Below, piece by piece: positions 54,526-62,490 of a stretch of DNA of 64,000 nucleotides (its first letter is position 1; every line of letters begins with the position of its first letter). The notes beneath the pieces were generated by a model. The model searched no databases and had not been told where the DNA came from. It saw only the letters and a program-made list of their open reading frames with translations. The position numbers and the translations under genes were made by a program. Source of the DNA: JBBDYG01 sp040901765 (GTDB taxonomy: Bacteria > Planctomycetota > Planctomycetia > Pirellulales > Lacipirellulaceae); NCBI GenBank assembly GCA_040901765.1, contig JBBDYG010000111.1, forward strand, positions 186,001 to 250,000, read 5' to 3'.

Positions 54526-55169
54526 CGGTCGGGCAAACTAAATTGGAAATTAGGCTTAACATGCCAAGCGAATCTTTTGAACAATTGTGTCCCCATTGCC
54601 AAACCAAGTATCAGATTGGTCCGACCCAATATGGAAAACGGGTACGATGTGCGAAGTGTGGTAAGGGATTCCAGGCCGACGTGGGTCCGCCAGGCCTTTC
54701 ACCCGAGCCGCCTGAGTTCTTCGATGAGCTGTTTTCGCAAATCGAAATGCCAGATGAACCACAACGAGTCGCATCGGACCCGGCGCCACTTGCTCCAGAC
54801 ACCAGGCCATGCCCGTTCTGTGCGGAGCAGATTGCCATCAATGCAATCAAGTGTCGTTTCTGCGGATCAATGCTAGTTCCGGTATACGGGCCTAGCGACC
54901 ACAATGTAATTCGCCCGACCGAATCGCCGCAGAATCCGTTGTTGATGGCGATTCTTAGCGGATGCTGCATCGCCGGCTTGGGCCAGATGATAATGGGCCA
55001 AGTTGCCAAGGGAATCGTTTGCTTAATTGTGGCAATAGCGCTGGCGGGTGTGACTGGTGGTATATCCGTTGTCGGAACGTGGCCGTTATTAGGAATCGAC
55101 GCCTATATGGTTGCCAGGAAGCTTAGGGCGGGGCACACGGTAGGCGTTTGGGAGTTTTTTCCAACGTGA
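54522..55169 (+). CDS. double zinc-ribbon protein with TM2-like membrane domain
   Basis: 215 aa; the ATG at 54522 overlaps the previous stop, and ATG 54561 (MPSESFEQLCPHC) is an alternative. The first zinc ribbon is MJ0042-type (CPHCQTKYQIGPTQYGKRVR, then CAKCGKGF) and the second CPFCAEQIAINAIKCRFCG. The C-terminal 75 residues hold two hydrophobic segments like the TM2 domain, separated by a short turn. The pairing of cytosolic zinc ribbons with a small membrane hairpin is frequent in planctomycetes. The next gene starts within its stop codon. Confidence 0.8.
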   Translation: MTVGQTKLEIRLNMPSESFEQLCPHCQTKYQIGPTQYGKRVRCAKCGKGFQADVGPPGLSPEPPEFFDELFSQIEMPDEPQRVASDPAPLAPDTRPCPFCAEQIAINAIKCRFCGSMLVPVYGPSDHNVIRPTESPQNPLLMAILSGCCIAGLGQMIMGQVAKGIVCLIVAIALAGVTGGISVVGTWPLLGIDAYMVARKLRAGHTVGVWEFFPT

Positions 55170-55489
55170 GACCGTGGTTGCCACTGCTGGCGATGGTTGT
55201 ATACGTTTGCACGTCCCATTTCGTGCATATACCTTGCCCGTTTAGATTCTTGACCGGCGAACTGTGCCCCACGTGTGGCACGACTCGAGGAGTCTGGTGC
55301 TTGCTTCAGGGGGACATGGCTGGTGCGATCTCAGCCAATCCGCTTTCCATTTTCGTACTTGGGGTCGTGATTCGTGCCGGGATACTGCAATGCTGGCCGA
55401 GTCGATTCCGCTGGCTCGAACGTCGTCTGATTGAGTATTCCTGCCTCGCGGGATTCTTTGTAATGGGGATTGCTAACACACTTCGTTAG
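55166..55489 (+). CDS. DUF2752 family membrane protein
   Basis: 107 aa from GTG 55166, whose GTGA overlap with the upstream stop indicates coupling; a TTG at 55148 is less likely. The family motif is plain: LCPTCGTTRGVWCLLQGDMA, with the CxxCGxTR core, then the conserved ISANPLS. Three TM segments. DUF2752 genes often sit next to TM2-type genes, as here. Function unknown. Confidence 0.88.
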   Translation: MRPWLPLLAMVVYVCTSHFVHIPCPFRFLTGELCPTCGTTRGVWCLLQGDMAGAISANPLSIFVLGVVIRAGILQCWPSRFRWLERRLIEYSCLAGFFVMGIANTLR

Positions 55490-55665
55490 AGCCGGACGAT
55501 GCGCGGGCCAGCGGGGACACCCATCCGAGCGGTCTATCCCCTCCCACTGGCGATCCAATTTGGGACACTCATCGACGGCTTCCGAAATGCTCCCTAGCGT
55601 TCAGTCCCCCAACTCCCGCATCCTCAATCCCGTCCCGTAATCCGAAGATTTCCAAAAATCACCCC

Positions 55666-55693
55666 TTGCCTTTTCCACCCAATCGTGTACTAT
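55666..55693 (+). promoter_or_regulatory. candidate promoter of small RNA
   Basis: TTGCCT (55666-55671), 16 nt, TACTAT (55688-55693). Placed so that a transcript would start near 55700 and stop at the terminator ending at 55800. Confidence 0.4.
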
Positions 55694-55699
55694 ACAGAC

Positions 55700-55800
55700 G
55701 TATTAAAGCGCTAGGTATCAAGCCGAGCCAGTCCCTCCATAGGGCCGGCATCGAAAGAGCCCGCGGCGGGAACACAAGTGGTTCCCCCGCGGGCTTTTTT
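55700..55800 (+). ncRNA. candidate small noncoding RNA
   Basis: About 100 nt between a promoter-like element and a strong intrinsic terminator, with no start codon of a plausible gene. The 5' part includes CCAGTCCCTCCATAGGGCCG, which may fold. It is not recognisable as 4.5S, 6S, RNase P or tmRNA. It could also be the 3' end or an attenuator of the DUF2752 operon. Confidence 0.35.
55758..55800 (+). terminator. strong intrinsic terminator
   Basis: Stem AGCCCGCGG (55758-55766) and CCGCGGGCT (55787-55795) plus inner GGGAAC and GTTCCC, loop ACAAGTG, followed by a T run ending at 55800. One bulged C. It ends either the DUF2752 operon or a separate small transcript. Confidence 0.88.
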
Positions 55801-56278
55801 CGTTGTTTCACCTGTTTCCCGAGAATCGCGATGTCCACGACTGCCCGCCCGCCCCCTGAATTGCCCTCGCCCTAACTCTCGCCCGCAGAGAGAGGGAACG
55901 CGCGCATTTCGCCTTCCAAATTCCGCTTTCGGACGCCGTTCGCGGTGCGGGCGCACTACGCGGCAGACGACTTCAAATCAGTCGGCCGATCGAGTTGCGC
56001 GCCGCGGGCACGCTTCCACCTCGTTGCTCGCGGATCGCTTGTGCGTTAACTGACGAAAACTCCCCCGCGCCAACCCAGCTACCGAACGCCCAACCGTTTG
56101 TGGCTCAACAGGTTACGGCTCCGCTTGCTCCCATCCGCCGACCCGGTTTACGACGGAGAATTAGATGAACGATCTGTTGCGCAGCAAGTCATGGCGACAA
56201 AAATCGCCTCTTCCCCTCTTGGTCGGAGGTGTGCTTGCGCTGAAGGGTTGCGCGCGTCCACCGTATAACATGCACGGT

Positions 56279-57190
56279 TTAACGAAATCGAATCGAAATC
56301 CCACTCCCCACGAAATAGTCGTCCGCCGATTCGTTGAGGCCCAGGCCGGCGCGGATGTCCCATTGGATGTCGCAGTTGATGAGATAGGTAAAGCCGCCGT
56401 TGAAATAGTTTTGGGCGCGCTCGGTGTCGGCGCTGTGGGGGAAGAGGCCGAACCATTCGGTGTAGGCGCCCCAGCGGTCGGTGAGGCTGTAGCCGACGGT
56501 CCACGATTGGGCCCATTGGGTGTAGACGTTGTCGGTCTCCTCGTCGATCTCGCTGTTGAACTGGGTGCTGCCTCCCGTTTCAATCCAATCGTTGAGTTCC
56601 CAGCCGTAGAGCCAGTTGACGCCGGGAAGCGCGCGATCAGCGGTGAATGCATTGCCGCCGGTGGGGACGGTCATCTGCGGCATGATGGCCATCTCCGGCA
56701 AGAAGCCTTCCTGCGGCGTGAGGCCGATCTTCATGCCGAGGTACAAGTCCTCCGCGCCGGCCGACTCGAAGCCGTTGAGAATTTCGTGGCCGTAGTTCCA
56801 CGCCGCGCGAAGCTCGAGCCAGTCATCGAGAACGCCCAACCGCAGCAGCGCTTCGGGATAAGAATGGCTGATCGTTTGATCCACGTCCGCTTCGTCGAAC
56901 GTGTAGGTGTAACCCATCTCCAACTGCGCGACGCCGCGGCCGACGGTGACACTCGCTTCGGTGAAGTCGGGCCGGTCGGTCACGAGCGGCTCATTCAGAT
57001 CGGGTCCGCCGGTGGTGTCGGTCGCATAGCTCCAACGGAACAACGTGCCTTGCGGCTCGCAATCGCACGCGACCTGGCCCTCATCGTAGCCATCGCCTTG
57101 CGCGCTACTCGATCGCGCGCCGAATGTCGTCGCGCCGAACCACAACAGTCCGCACAATAGAAAACTGCGATAGGGAGAATTGCTCGGCAT
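56279..57190 (-). CDS. outer-membrane beta-barrel protein (phenol MetA-type transporter family)
   Basis: 303 aa from ATG 57190; the upstream frame to 57289 adds a basic leader. Signal peptide (FLLCGLLWFGATTFGARSSS). VTDRPDFTEASVTVGRGVAQ, then LEMGYTYTFDE, then PQMTVPTGGNAFTADRALPG, and alternating aromatic beta-strands to the terminal RFR indicate an outer-membrane barrel of the Phenol_MetA_deg family. The transported substrate is not known. Divergent from the ABC gene at 57333. Confidence 0.8.
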   Translation of the reverse strand: MPSNSPYRSFLLCGLLWFGATTFGARSSSAQGDGYDEGQVACDCEPQGTLFRWSYATDTTGGPDLNEPLVTDRPDFTEASVTVGRGVAQLEMGYTYTFDEADVDQTISHSYPEALLRLGVLDDWLELRAAWNYGHEILNGFESAGAEDLYLGMKIGLTPQEGFLPEMAIMPQMTVPTGGNAFTADRALPGVNWLYGWELNDWIETGGSTQFNSEIDEETDNVYTQWAQSWTVGYSLTDRWGAYTEWFGLFPHSADTERAQNYFNGGFTYLINCDIQWDIRAGLGLNESADDYFVGSGISIRFR

Positions 57191-57332
57191 AAGGGAAGTC
57201 GTTTCTAGGCGCACCGGTTGGCGCTTTCGCGTGGGCGGCGGTTCCGCTAGATTCTTTAATCGGGTGTGGCGGGCTTTTTGATTCATCAAAATTTCAATTC
57301 CCGGCCTTCGCGGCCGCTGGCAGTAAAGTCCG

Positions 57333-58142
57333 ATGGCTGATTTGCCCCTGTTTGAGCTTGATCGCGTCGGCTACGCACAGCAGGGAATGGAGATTTTGGC
57401 CGACGTATCGTGGCAAATTCGCGCCGGCGAGCACTGGGCCGTGCTGGGGCCGAATGGCTCGGGCAAGAGCACGCTGCTGAAGATCGCCACCGGCTACTTG
57501 TGGCCCACGAGTGGCGTGGTTCGGCGACTGGGCGAAGAGTTGCTCGACTTGGGCGAGCTGCGGCGAAGCATCGGCTGGATATCGAACGACGTGGTCGGTT
57601 TGATCCCGCCCGATGAAACGGGAATCGAAACGGTCATCTCGGGGAAGTTCGGCCAGTTCGGTTTGCGGCGGCTGCCTGTGAGTACGCCGACGGCGGAGGA
57701 ATGGGCGCTGGCAGACAAGCAACTTGTCGATTTGGGGTGCGAGTCGCTAAGCCGCAAGCGGTTCGGGATCATGTCGCAAGGGGAGCGGCAACAACTGCTG
57801 GTCGCGCGGGCCCGAATGGCGGGGCCGCTGCTGCTTGTGCTCGATGAGCCGTGTGCCGGCATGGACCCCGGTGTGCGCGAGCGGTTTCTAGGGTGGCTCG
57901 ACGAACGGTTGCAAACGACGCCCAGTCCGGTGGTGGTGTTGGTGACGCATCACATGGAAGAAGTTATGCCCGGGCTGAAGCAGACGCTCGTTTTGCGCGA
58001 AGGTCGGATTCACTGTCAGGGACCAACCGCGGAAGTGTTGACGCAATCGACCATCGAGCAGGTGTATCAAACGAAGCTCGAGCGCATCGAGCGCAGCGGC
58101 GGTCGCAACTGGCCTATTTGGGGGAGTGCAGACGATGCCTGA
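57333..58142 (+). CDS. ABC transporter ATP-binding protein
   Basis: 269 aa. Walker A GPNGSGKST (about 39-47), signature MSQGERQQ (about 146-153), Walker B LLLVLDEPCAGMD, H-loop VTHHMEEV. The overall pattern (PSTSG-like RRSIGW and ISNDVVG) resembles the single-domain YlmA/ModF-like ATPases. No permease with ABC features is adjacent; the next gene overlaps by 8 nt and encodes an Nramp-like carrier. A dispersed repeat (57745-57761) lies inside the coding sequence and encodes LSRKR just before the signature motif. Confidence 0.88.
   Translation: MADLPLFELDRVGYAQQGMEILADVSWQIRAGEHWAVLGPNGSGKSTLLKIATGYLWPTSGVVRRLGEELLDLGELRRSIGWISNDVVGLIPPDETGIETVISGKFGQFGLRRLPVSTPTAEEWALADKQLVDLGCESLSRKRFGIMSQGERQQLLVARARMAGPLLLVLDEPCAGMDPGVRERFLGWLDERLQTTPSPVVVLVTHHMEEVMPGLKQTLVLREGRIHCQGPTAEVLTQSTIEQVYQTKLERIERSGGRNWPIWGSADDA
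57745..57761 (+). repeat. CGCTAAGCCGCAAGCGG repeat inside a coding sequence
   Basis: Exact copy of the intergenic repeats at 27224 and 39680, here in frame within the ABC ATPase gene. It encodes SLSRKR ahead of the signature motif. Confidence 0.7.
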
Positions 58143-59493
58143 CAAATCAACCCAGACTCCCATCGGTCCGGGACAGTCGTTGTGGGCCACGGTTGGACCG
58201 AGCATCGTCGTGCTCGGTTCCGTGATCGGCGCCGGGGAGCTAATCAACACGCCGGTGCAAGCGGCGAAGTTCGGCTTCATTCTGCTGTGGGTCGTGCTGC
58301 TGGCGTGCGTGTTGCGAATTATTTTGCAGGTCGAGATCGGCCGGCATTGCCTCATTCATCGCCGCACGACGATTCAAGCGCTGAATGCGTGTCCCGGCCC
58401 GAAGTGGCGCGGCACTTCGTGGGTTGGCTTACTGTACATGGGCATCTATGCGCTGCTGCTCATGCCATCGATCGGCATGATCGGGGCGCTCGCCGGGCTG
58501 TGCCATTCACTGTGGCCGCTGGCGGCAACTGAAACCACTTCGGCAAACATCTGGGCGACGCTGCTGGTCGTGGCGACCTGGGCCGTCCTCTCCGGCGGTG
58601 TCTACAAACACTTGGAGTTGGTCATTATCGCGATGGTGGCCACGTTTAGCGTGACGACGATCCTAGCGCTGGTGCTCCTGCAAGGAACTCCCTTTGCGAT
58701 CAACTTCTCGGAAATTCTGTCGGGGCTGACTTTCTCTCGCGGCCCGAGTGCCGACGGTGCCAATTACGCGATTGTCGCTTTAATTGGCGGGCTTGGAGTG
58801 ACCGCCAACGAGCTGTTCATGTACCCCTACTGGATTCAAGAGAAAGGCTACGGCGCCGATCTTGTTGACCATCAAGGCGACGCTTGGATGGCCGTGGCTC
58901 GCCGCTGGATCCGTAGCCTGTGGTTCGACATTGGCCTGGCAACTGTACTCGCAACCGTTGTGACCGTGGCCTTCTTCTTGCTCGGTTGCGCCGTGCTGCA
59001 TCGACAGAACGTCGAGCCGACCGGTCTGAACGTCATCCGGTCGATCGGCCAAGTATATGTCGATACTTATGGTCCCTGGTCGCTTAAGTTTTACTACGCC
59101 GGCGCGTTCTGCACGCTGGCTTCGACGGTGCTCGTGGCTGTTGCCGCCAGCGGGCGGATGGTCAGCGACTTGCTCGGCTCGCTGGGGTTCATCGACCGCG
59201 ACAACGCGGCCGTGGCCCGGCGAGTCCACCAAATAGCACAGCCGCTGTGGCTGCTCGCGATTCTAGTGGCGTACCTTGTTCTCCAAGCGCCCCCGGAAAA
59301 GATCGTTATTTTCGGGCAGTTCCTTTCCGGCGGCTTCGCGATGCCGCTGATCACGTTCGGCATCTGCTGGATCGCTTTTCGCACCGACCGGCGGGTGCGC
59401 ATGAGCCGCGTGACTGCGGCGCTGCTGTTGTTCACCTCGGCCATTGTGTTCGCCGTCGCGGCACTTGGCGTGTGGCACACGGTGCGCGGGTGA
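58135..59493 (+). CDS. Nramp-like membrane transporter with atypical metal-site motifs
   Basis: 452 aa from ATG 58135, with GGGGGA about 10 nt upstream; GTG 58126 has no proper spacing. Eleven or so hydrophobic helices. TM1 reads GPSIVVLGSVIGAGELINTP where classical Nramp has DPGN, and the TM6 region reads TANELFMYPYWIQEKGYGAD where classical Nramp has the MPH motif. The fold is suggested but the metal ligands are not conserved, so the substrate may not be Mn or Fe. Translationally coupled to the ABC ATPase gene. Confidence 0.75.
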   Translation: MPDKSTQTPIGPGQSLWATVGPSIVVLGSVIGAGELINTPVQAAKFGFILLWVVLLACVLRIILQVEIGRHCLIHRRTTIQALNACPGPKWRGTSWVGLLYMGIYALLLMPSIGMIGALAGLCHSLWPLAATETTSANIWATLLVVATWAVLSGGVYKHLELVIIAMVATFSVTTILALVLLQGTPFAINFSEILSGLTFSRGPSADGANYAIVALIGGLGVTANELFMYPYWIQEKGYGADLVDHQGDAWMAVARRWIRSLWFDIGLATVLATVVTVAFFLLGCAVLHRQNVEPTGLNVIRSIGQVYVDTYGPWSLKFYYAGAFCTLASTVLVAVAASGRMVSDLLGSLGFIDRDNAAVARRVHQIAQPLWLLAILVAYLVLQAPPEKIVIFGQFLSGGFAMPLITFGICWIAFRTDRRVRMSRVTAALLLFTSAIVFAVAALGVWHTVRG

Positions 59494-59506
59494 ACGCGAT
59501 GGTGCG

Positions 59507-59522
59507 CGCTAAGCCGCAAGCG
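59507..59522. repeat. CGCTAAGCCGCAAGCG dispersed repeat
   Basis: Copy of the 27224 element between the Nramp-like and sugar isomerase genes, just before the isomerase stop. Confidence 0.65.
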
Positions 59523-59526
59523 ACGA

Positions 59527-60414
59527 CTATTCCGGCCAGTAGGCGCTGATTTTGTCGCGCAGGAATGTGACGCTGCGGCGTAGTTGGTCGATGCCGTCGA
59601 CGCCGTCTTCGATGCTAATCCAGCCGTTGAAGCCCACGCCCGAGAGAATTGCAAAGATGCGGTCGTAGTCGTTTAGCCCTTCGCCGATGGTTCCGTGGCG
59701 CAAGCGCTTGGCGTAGCCGATGCTGTCTTCTTCGCGGCGGAGATCTTCGAGCGTGCCTTCCGCCAGAAAGCGATCGCTGGCGTGCATCGTCACCACGCGA
59801 TGCTTCACCATTTCGAGTAGCTCAATCGGGTCGTCGCCTGCCAGAAAAGCGTTGCTGGGGTCGTAATTAACGCCGAAGTTGGGCGAATGAATGCCGTTGA
59901 CCAGCTCCGCGAAGACATCCTTCTTCTGCGCGAACTCGGGGTATTTCCAGAAGTCGTCCTTGTAGTGGTTCTCCAGAATCAGAACGATTCCCAAGGGCGT
60001 CGCGTATTCCAAACACGACTCAATCGATTCGCGGGCATACCTGAGGCCATCGCCGACCGATACCTCGGGGCGGCGCTGTCCCGACAGCACCCGGCAGTAG
60101 GTGCCGCCCAGTGCGGCGGTCATGTCGATCCAGCGACATTGCTGTTCAATCTGTTCGCTACGGAAATTCGCATCGGGGTGCGTGAAGTCGGGCGAGCAGC
60201 AGAGCATGGGCAGCACGAGGCCGTGGTCGGCAGCGATGCTTCGCGCCTCGGCCCAAGCGGCTTCACCCGAGGCGAGATCGCGAATGCCGGCGTACATTTC
60301 GAGGCCGTCGATGTCGAGCGTCGAAGCCAGCTCGATCCACTCGCGGAGCGACATCTCGCCCGTGACGCAAAGCTGCTGCATGTAGGCCTTGGGGAAGGCG
60401 GCAAGCTGGGGCAT
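59527..60414 (-). CDS. sugar phosphate isomerase/epimerase, xylose-isomerase-like barrel
   Basis: 295 aa from ATG 60414 (a TTG at 60417 is one codon longer). Metal-binding motifs along the barrel: VLILENHYKDD, FGVNYDPSNAFLAGDDPIEL, VVTMHASDRF, and WISIEDGVDG. The TIM-barrel family includes hexulose isomerases and inosose dehydratases; the substrate is not readable from the sequence. The ATG overlaps the stop of the SDR gene (TGATG), so the two are coupled. Confidence 0.85.
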   Translation of the reverse strand: MPQLAAFPKAYMQQLCVTGEMSLREWIELASTLDIDGLEMYAGIRDLASGEAAWAEARSIAADHGLVLPMLCCSPDFTHPDANFRSEQIEQQCRWIDMTAALGGTYCRVLSGQRRPEVSVGDGLRYARESIESCLEYATPLGIVLILENHYKDDFWKYPEFAQKKDVFAELVNGIHSPNFGVNYDPSNAFLAGDDPIELLEMVKHRVVTMHASDRFLAEGTLEDLRREEDSIGYAKRLRHGTIGEGLNDYDRIFAILSGVGFNGWISIEDGVDGIDQLRRSVTFLRDKISAYWPE

Positions 60415-61187
60415 CAATCTTCCTTCACCGGATTCCGGCCAATCACAGGGAACTGTTCGAGTTCGAGGACGCTGCCACTAATCGGCCGGCTTTCATCGCT
60501 GAGCCAATACACGGCCGCGCCAGCGATCTCTTCGGGCTTCATGATCCGCCCCGACGGCGCGTACTCCCTTGGCACTTTTTCGGGCCAGTCTTTGGGCATT
60601 CCGTCGTTGACCTTCACGCGGTATTCATTCTCGGTGAGCACCCAACCGACATTGAAGTGGGTGACGCGAATCTGCTCGGGGCCAAGCGCATCGGCCAGAT
60701 TGCGCGACATGGTCATTAGCCCCCCCTTCGACATGCTGTAAGGGAGCAAGTTGGCTTCGCCACAATAGGCATTCACCGAACCGATGTTCAGCACCGCGCC
60801 GCGTGTTTCCTTGAGCCACTTGTGAGCCGCTTGGATCAAGAGAAAAGGCGCTCGCAGGTTGATCGCGATCATCTGGTCGAAAAACTCGGGCGTGGTTGTG
60901 TGAAGATTGCTGCGGCTGACGGTCGCGGCATTGTTCACCAGGGCGTCGATTCGGCCCCAAGACTCGACTGCCGCCGAAACGATTCGCTTTGCCGCGGCGG
61001 GATCGGCAAGGTCGTCGACGTGCAACCGCGCGGACGTGCCGAGTTCGGCCACCAGTTCTTCGCCACGCTTTCGATCGCGACCATGCACCAGCACCCGCGC
61101 GCCTTCCGCCACACATCGCCGAGCGATGGCTTCGCCAATGCCGGTCGTGCTGCCCGTGACGATGATTACTTTATCCTGCAAACGCAT
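60414..61187 (-). CDS. short-chain dehydrogenase/reductase
   Basis: 257 aa from ATG 61187; the upstream frame is repeat-derived. NAD(P)-binding GSTTGIGEAIARRCVAEGAR, then DALVNNAATVS, the catalytic Ser in LNIGSVNAYCG and Tyr-X3-Lys in LLPYSMSKGGL. The C-terminus GAAVYWLSDESRPISGSVLE is typical. With the coupled isomerase and the upstream dehydrogenase it suggests oxidation and rearrangement of a sugar or polyol. Confidence 0.92.
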   Translation of the reverse strand: MRLQDKVIIVTGSTTGIGEAIARRCVAEGARVLVHGRDRKRGEELVAELGTSARLHVDDLADPAAAKRIVSAAVESWGRIDALVNNAATVSRSNLHTTTPEFFDQMIAINLRAPFLLIQAAHKWLKETRGAVLNIGSVNAYCGEANLLPYSMSKGGLMTMSRNLADALGPEQIRVTHFNVGWVLTENEYRVKVNDGMPKDWPEKVPREYAPSGRIMKPEEIAGAAVYWLSDESRPISGSVLELEQFPVIGRNPVKED

Positions 61188-61247
61188 GGAATTCCCAATC
61201 AAGGTAGCCGCGGAAACGCAGAGATCGCGGATAATAGAGGATTTGCG

Positions 61248-61420
61248 AGCCACGGATGAAACACGGATTGAACACAGATGAAAACAAATGACGAAAGGAA
61301 CACTAATCTGCGCTAATCCAAAGAACACGATCACTCTTCCGGATTAGCGCAGATTAGCGCCGATTAGTGTTCCATCTGCCTTCTCTTCATCCGTGTTCAA
61401 TCCGTGTTTCATCCGTGGCT
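61248..61420. repeat. long inverted repeat in SDR-ADH spacer
   Basis: The outer arms of 34 bp match except at one position (AGCCACGGATGAAACACGGA at the left, complement at the right, ending 61420). Inner arms pair GGAACACTAATC-type sequences with a bulge of about 10 nt. It could fold into one hairpin of about 170 nt. The CACGGATGAA and GCGCTAATC strings are frequent in planctomycete and verrucomicrobial spacers (from memory). Related GCGTCTATTAGCGG strings lie at 49643-49678. Confidence 0.85.
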
Positions 61421-61461
61421 AAGAAATTATTCTCTGTTTTCTCCGCATCACTGTGGTTCTT

Positions 61462-62490
61462 TCAACCTCCAGGTTTCAATACGGCCTTGGCGATTTCGCC
61501 GGAGTGCATGGCCTCGAAGGCTTCGTGCCATTGTTCCAGCGGCCAGGTGCCGCCGAGAACCACTCCTACCGGAAGCGCTCCGGTCGCGATGAGGCGGACG
61601 ACTCGCTCCCAGATGGGCCAGTTGTGGCTGAAGCTGCCGCGCAACGTGACGTTCTTGCGCACCAGGTCGTCCATCGAGAAGCCAAGCGGTTCCGGTCCCC
61701 AGCCCACCTTGGAGATCCAACCATCGGGGCGGACCATTTTGAGGGCGAAATTGAGCGTTGCCGAAACGCCAGCGGCGTCGACCACGCCATCCACGCCCTG
61801 ACCATCGACGGCGCGGGACCATTCGGTTGCATCGCCGACGATCGCCTCGCAGCCGAACTTGGTCGCCAGGTTCAGTCGCACCCGATCGCGCTCTAGTCCC
61901 ACGATCGCCACCTCTGCTCCTTGCAGCCGGGCGACGGCGGCGCACAGCAAGCCGATCGGTCCCGGTCCGTAAACGAGAACTCGGTCGCCGGGGCGGACCT
62001 GTGCATTCATAACGACCGCGTTGTATGCCACGCAACACGGCTCGGTGAGGGCGGCCAATTCCCATGGCACGCCGTCGGGTATCCGGTGCAAGCACCGCGC
62101 CGGCACGGCTACATACCGTGTCATCGCGCCGTTTACCCCATAGCCGAACCCGAGTCGGTTGGGATCGAGGTTGTACTTGCCCTGCCGAGTGAACGGACTG
62201 GACGGGTCGATGACCGCGGCCGTTTCGCTCACCGCGCGATCGCCCGGCGACCAGCCTTGCACTGCGGAACCAACTTCGCGAATCGAGCCAGCGAACTCGT
62301 GCCCCAAAATAACGGGGTAGTTCACGGCCCAACTGTGGGTGCCGGTCCACTGATGCAAGTCGCTGCCGCAGACGCCCACCGCCGCCACCTCGAGCAGCAC
62401 CTGGTCGGGGCCAATCTCCGGCCACGGCATCTCGCGCAGCTCGACGCTATGCGGCGACGCCGCGAAGTTGACAACTCCCGGTTGATTCAT
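61462..62490 (-). CDS. zinc-containing alcohol dehydrogenase, no structural zinc loop
   Basis: 342 aa. Catalytic zinc motif GVCGSDLHQWTG and GHEFAGSI; NAD fold VLVYGPGPIGLLCAAVARLQ. The four-cysteine structural zinc lobe is replaced by IDPSSPFTRQGKYNLDPNRL and has no cysteines, an oddity for a medium-chain dehydrogenase. Related to sorbitol/threonine dehydrogenases. It overlaps the upstream gene by 4 nt (ATGA), so it is coupled to the hexulose-phosphate-synthase-like gene. Confidence 0.88.
   Translation of the reverse strand: MNQPGVVNFAASPHSVELREMPWPEIGPDQVLLEVAAVGVCGSDLHQWTGTHSWAVNYPVILGHEFAGSIREVGSAVQGWSPGDRAVSETAAVIDPSSPFTRQGKYNLDPNRLGFGYGVNGAMTRYVAVPARCLHRIPDGVPWELAALTEPCCVAYNAVVMNAQVRPGDRVLVYGPGPIGLLCAAVARLQGAEVAIVGLERDRVRLNLATKFGCEAIVGDATEWSRAVDGQGVDGVVDAAGVSATLNFALKMVRPDGWISKVGWGPEPLGFSMDDLVRKNVTLRGSFSHNWPIWERVVRLIATGALPVGVVLGGTWPLEQWHEAFEAMHSGEIAKAVLKPGG

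Larger units (their letters stand above)
55490..56278. other. long intergenic region with candidate small RNA
   Basis: About 790 nt between DUF2752 and the minus-strand porin gene. It contains the promoter-terminator pair below and a C-rich repeat near 55857-55896; the rest, to 56278, shows no supported gene. Open frames in it are repeat-like and Arg/Pro-rich. Confidence 0.55.

Noticed and set aside
56165..57160. Plus-strand open frame of 331 codons opposite the porin-like gene
   Set aside because: No motif, antisense; minus-strand protein has barrel-like strands and signal peptide.
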